From NCBI RefSeq assembly GCF_001999945.1, contig NZ_CP019650.1, forward strand, positions 744,001 through 808,000: 64,000 nucleotides of DNA. The letters are read 5' to 3'. Of this stretch, positions 63,940 to 64,000 are shown in pieces. The stretch's first letter is position 1. Each line of letters begins with the position of its first letter. Position numbers and translations under genes: made by a program. Source of the DNA: Microbulbifer agarilyticus (GTDB lineage Bacteria > Pseudomonadota > Gammaproteobacteria > Pseudomonadales > Cellvibrionaceae). The notes under the pieces were generated by a model. That model searched no databases and was not told where the DNA came from. It worked only from the letters and a program-made list of their open reading frames with translations.

Positions 63940-64000
63940 ACTTTTGTGTGTTTTTACTGAGCTGGATCGTGGGTTGCGTATCGGTAGACATCCCGTTTTC
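63928..64000 (+). CDS. possible start of a lipoprotein gene, cut by window edge
   Basis: ATG at 63928 opens a frame that runs to the window end. The first residues MLQHNFCVFLLSWIVGC look like a lipoprotein signal with lipobox IVGC. There is no obvious ribosome site and only 24 codons are visible, so this is tentative. Confidence 0.35.

Overview
The window reads as chromosome of a marine gammaproteobacterium of the Cellvibrio/Microbulbifer type. This is inferred from the moderately high GC, the complete ectoine operon, a secreted phosphatase whose modules are joined by poly-serine linkers, two TonB receptor/PepSY modules, and tight operons with ATGA/GTGA overlaps. No rRNA, tRNA, CRISPR array, transposase or prophage was seen.

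Layout. Positions 1-2000: a truncated Rap1a-like secreted protein, then xseB-ispA. 2.1-7.8 kb: TonB receptor, PepSY membrane protein and a RegB/RegA (RoxS/RoxR)-type two-component pair in one direction. 7.8-12.6 kb: a PQQ-type dehydrogenase with a cytochrome c tail, a small GGA-rich RNA under a perfect GacA box, an HNH nuclease and an amidohydrolase lipoprotein. 12.7-14.0 kb: an AHH nuclease toxin with an overlapping DUF1629 (Imm11-like) immunity gene. 14.2-17.4 kb: mepA-ddl and hisC. 17.5-27.8 kb: a phospho-signalling island (trypsin-like protease, membrane FHA protein, two Ser/Thr kinases with TPR-like sensor halves, an FHA/HTH-like protein). It surrounds a second GGA-hairpin RNA resembling CsrB.

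28.3-34.8 kb: ectR, divergent from ectA-ectB-ectC-ask, and a sodium/solute symporter. A terminator/antiterminator-like leader lies just upstream of ectA. 34.9-39.1 kb: YceI/cytochrome b561, CorA, a host-attachment-family protein and two unknowns. 39.4-41.4 kb: glutathione-dependent formaldehyde oxidation (class III ADH plus S-formylglutathione hydrolase). 41.4-47.8 kb: Gly-rich lipoprotein, DsbA-family thiol oxidoreductase, S9 peptidase and the modular metallophosphoesterase. 47.9-53.8 kb: a Fur-box-controlled siderophore receptor plus PepSY protein, divergent from an unusual b561/ethylbenzene-dehydrogenase-type haem fusion and a DUF1566 protein. 53.8-56.9 kb: cyanide-insensitive-type bd oxidase with its own GbsR/MarR-type regulator, an FNR/Anr-type box and a perfect palindrome. 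57-64 kb: DUF1853 protein, autotransporter and OmpW-like pair, tapT, a CobW GTPase, a MerC-type protein and the start of a possible lipoprotein at the right edge.

The most noteworthy signals are (i) two structurally distinct candidate CsrA/RsmA-sequestering RNAs, one behind an exact TGTAAG-N6-CTTACA box; (ii) the mutually exclusive hairpins before ectA; (iii) the kinase/FHA/protease island; (iv) the AHH toxin-immunity pair; and (v) the haem-fusion genes opposite a siderophore receptor. Family assignments rest on recognised motifs and gene context. No database or folding program was run.
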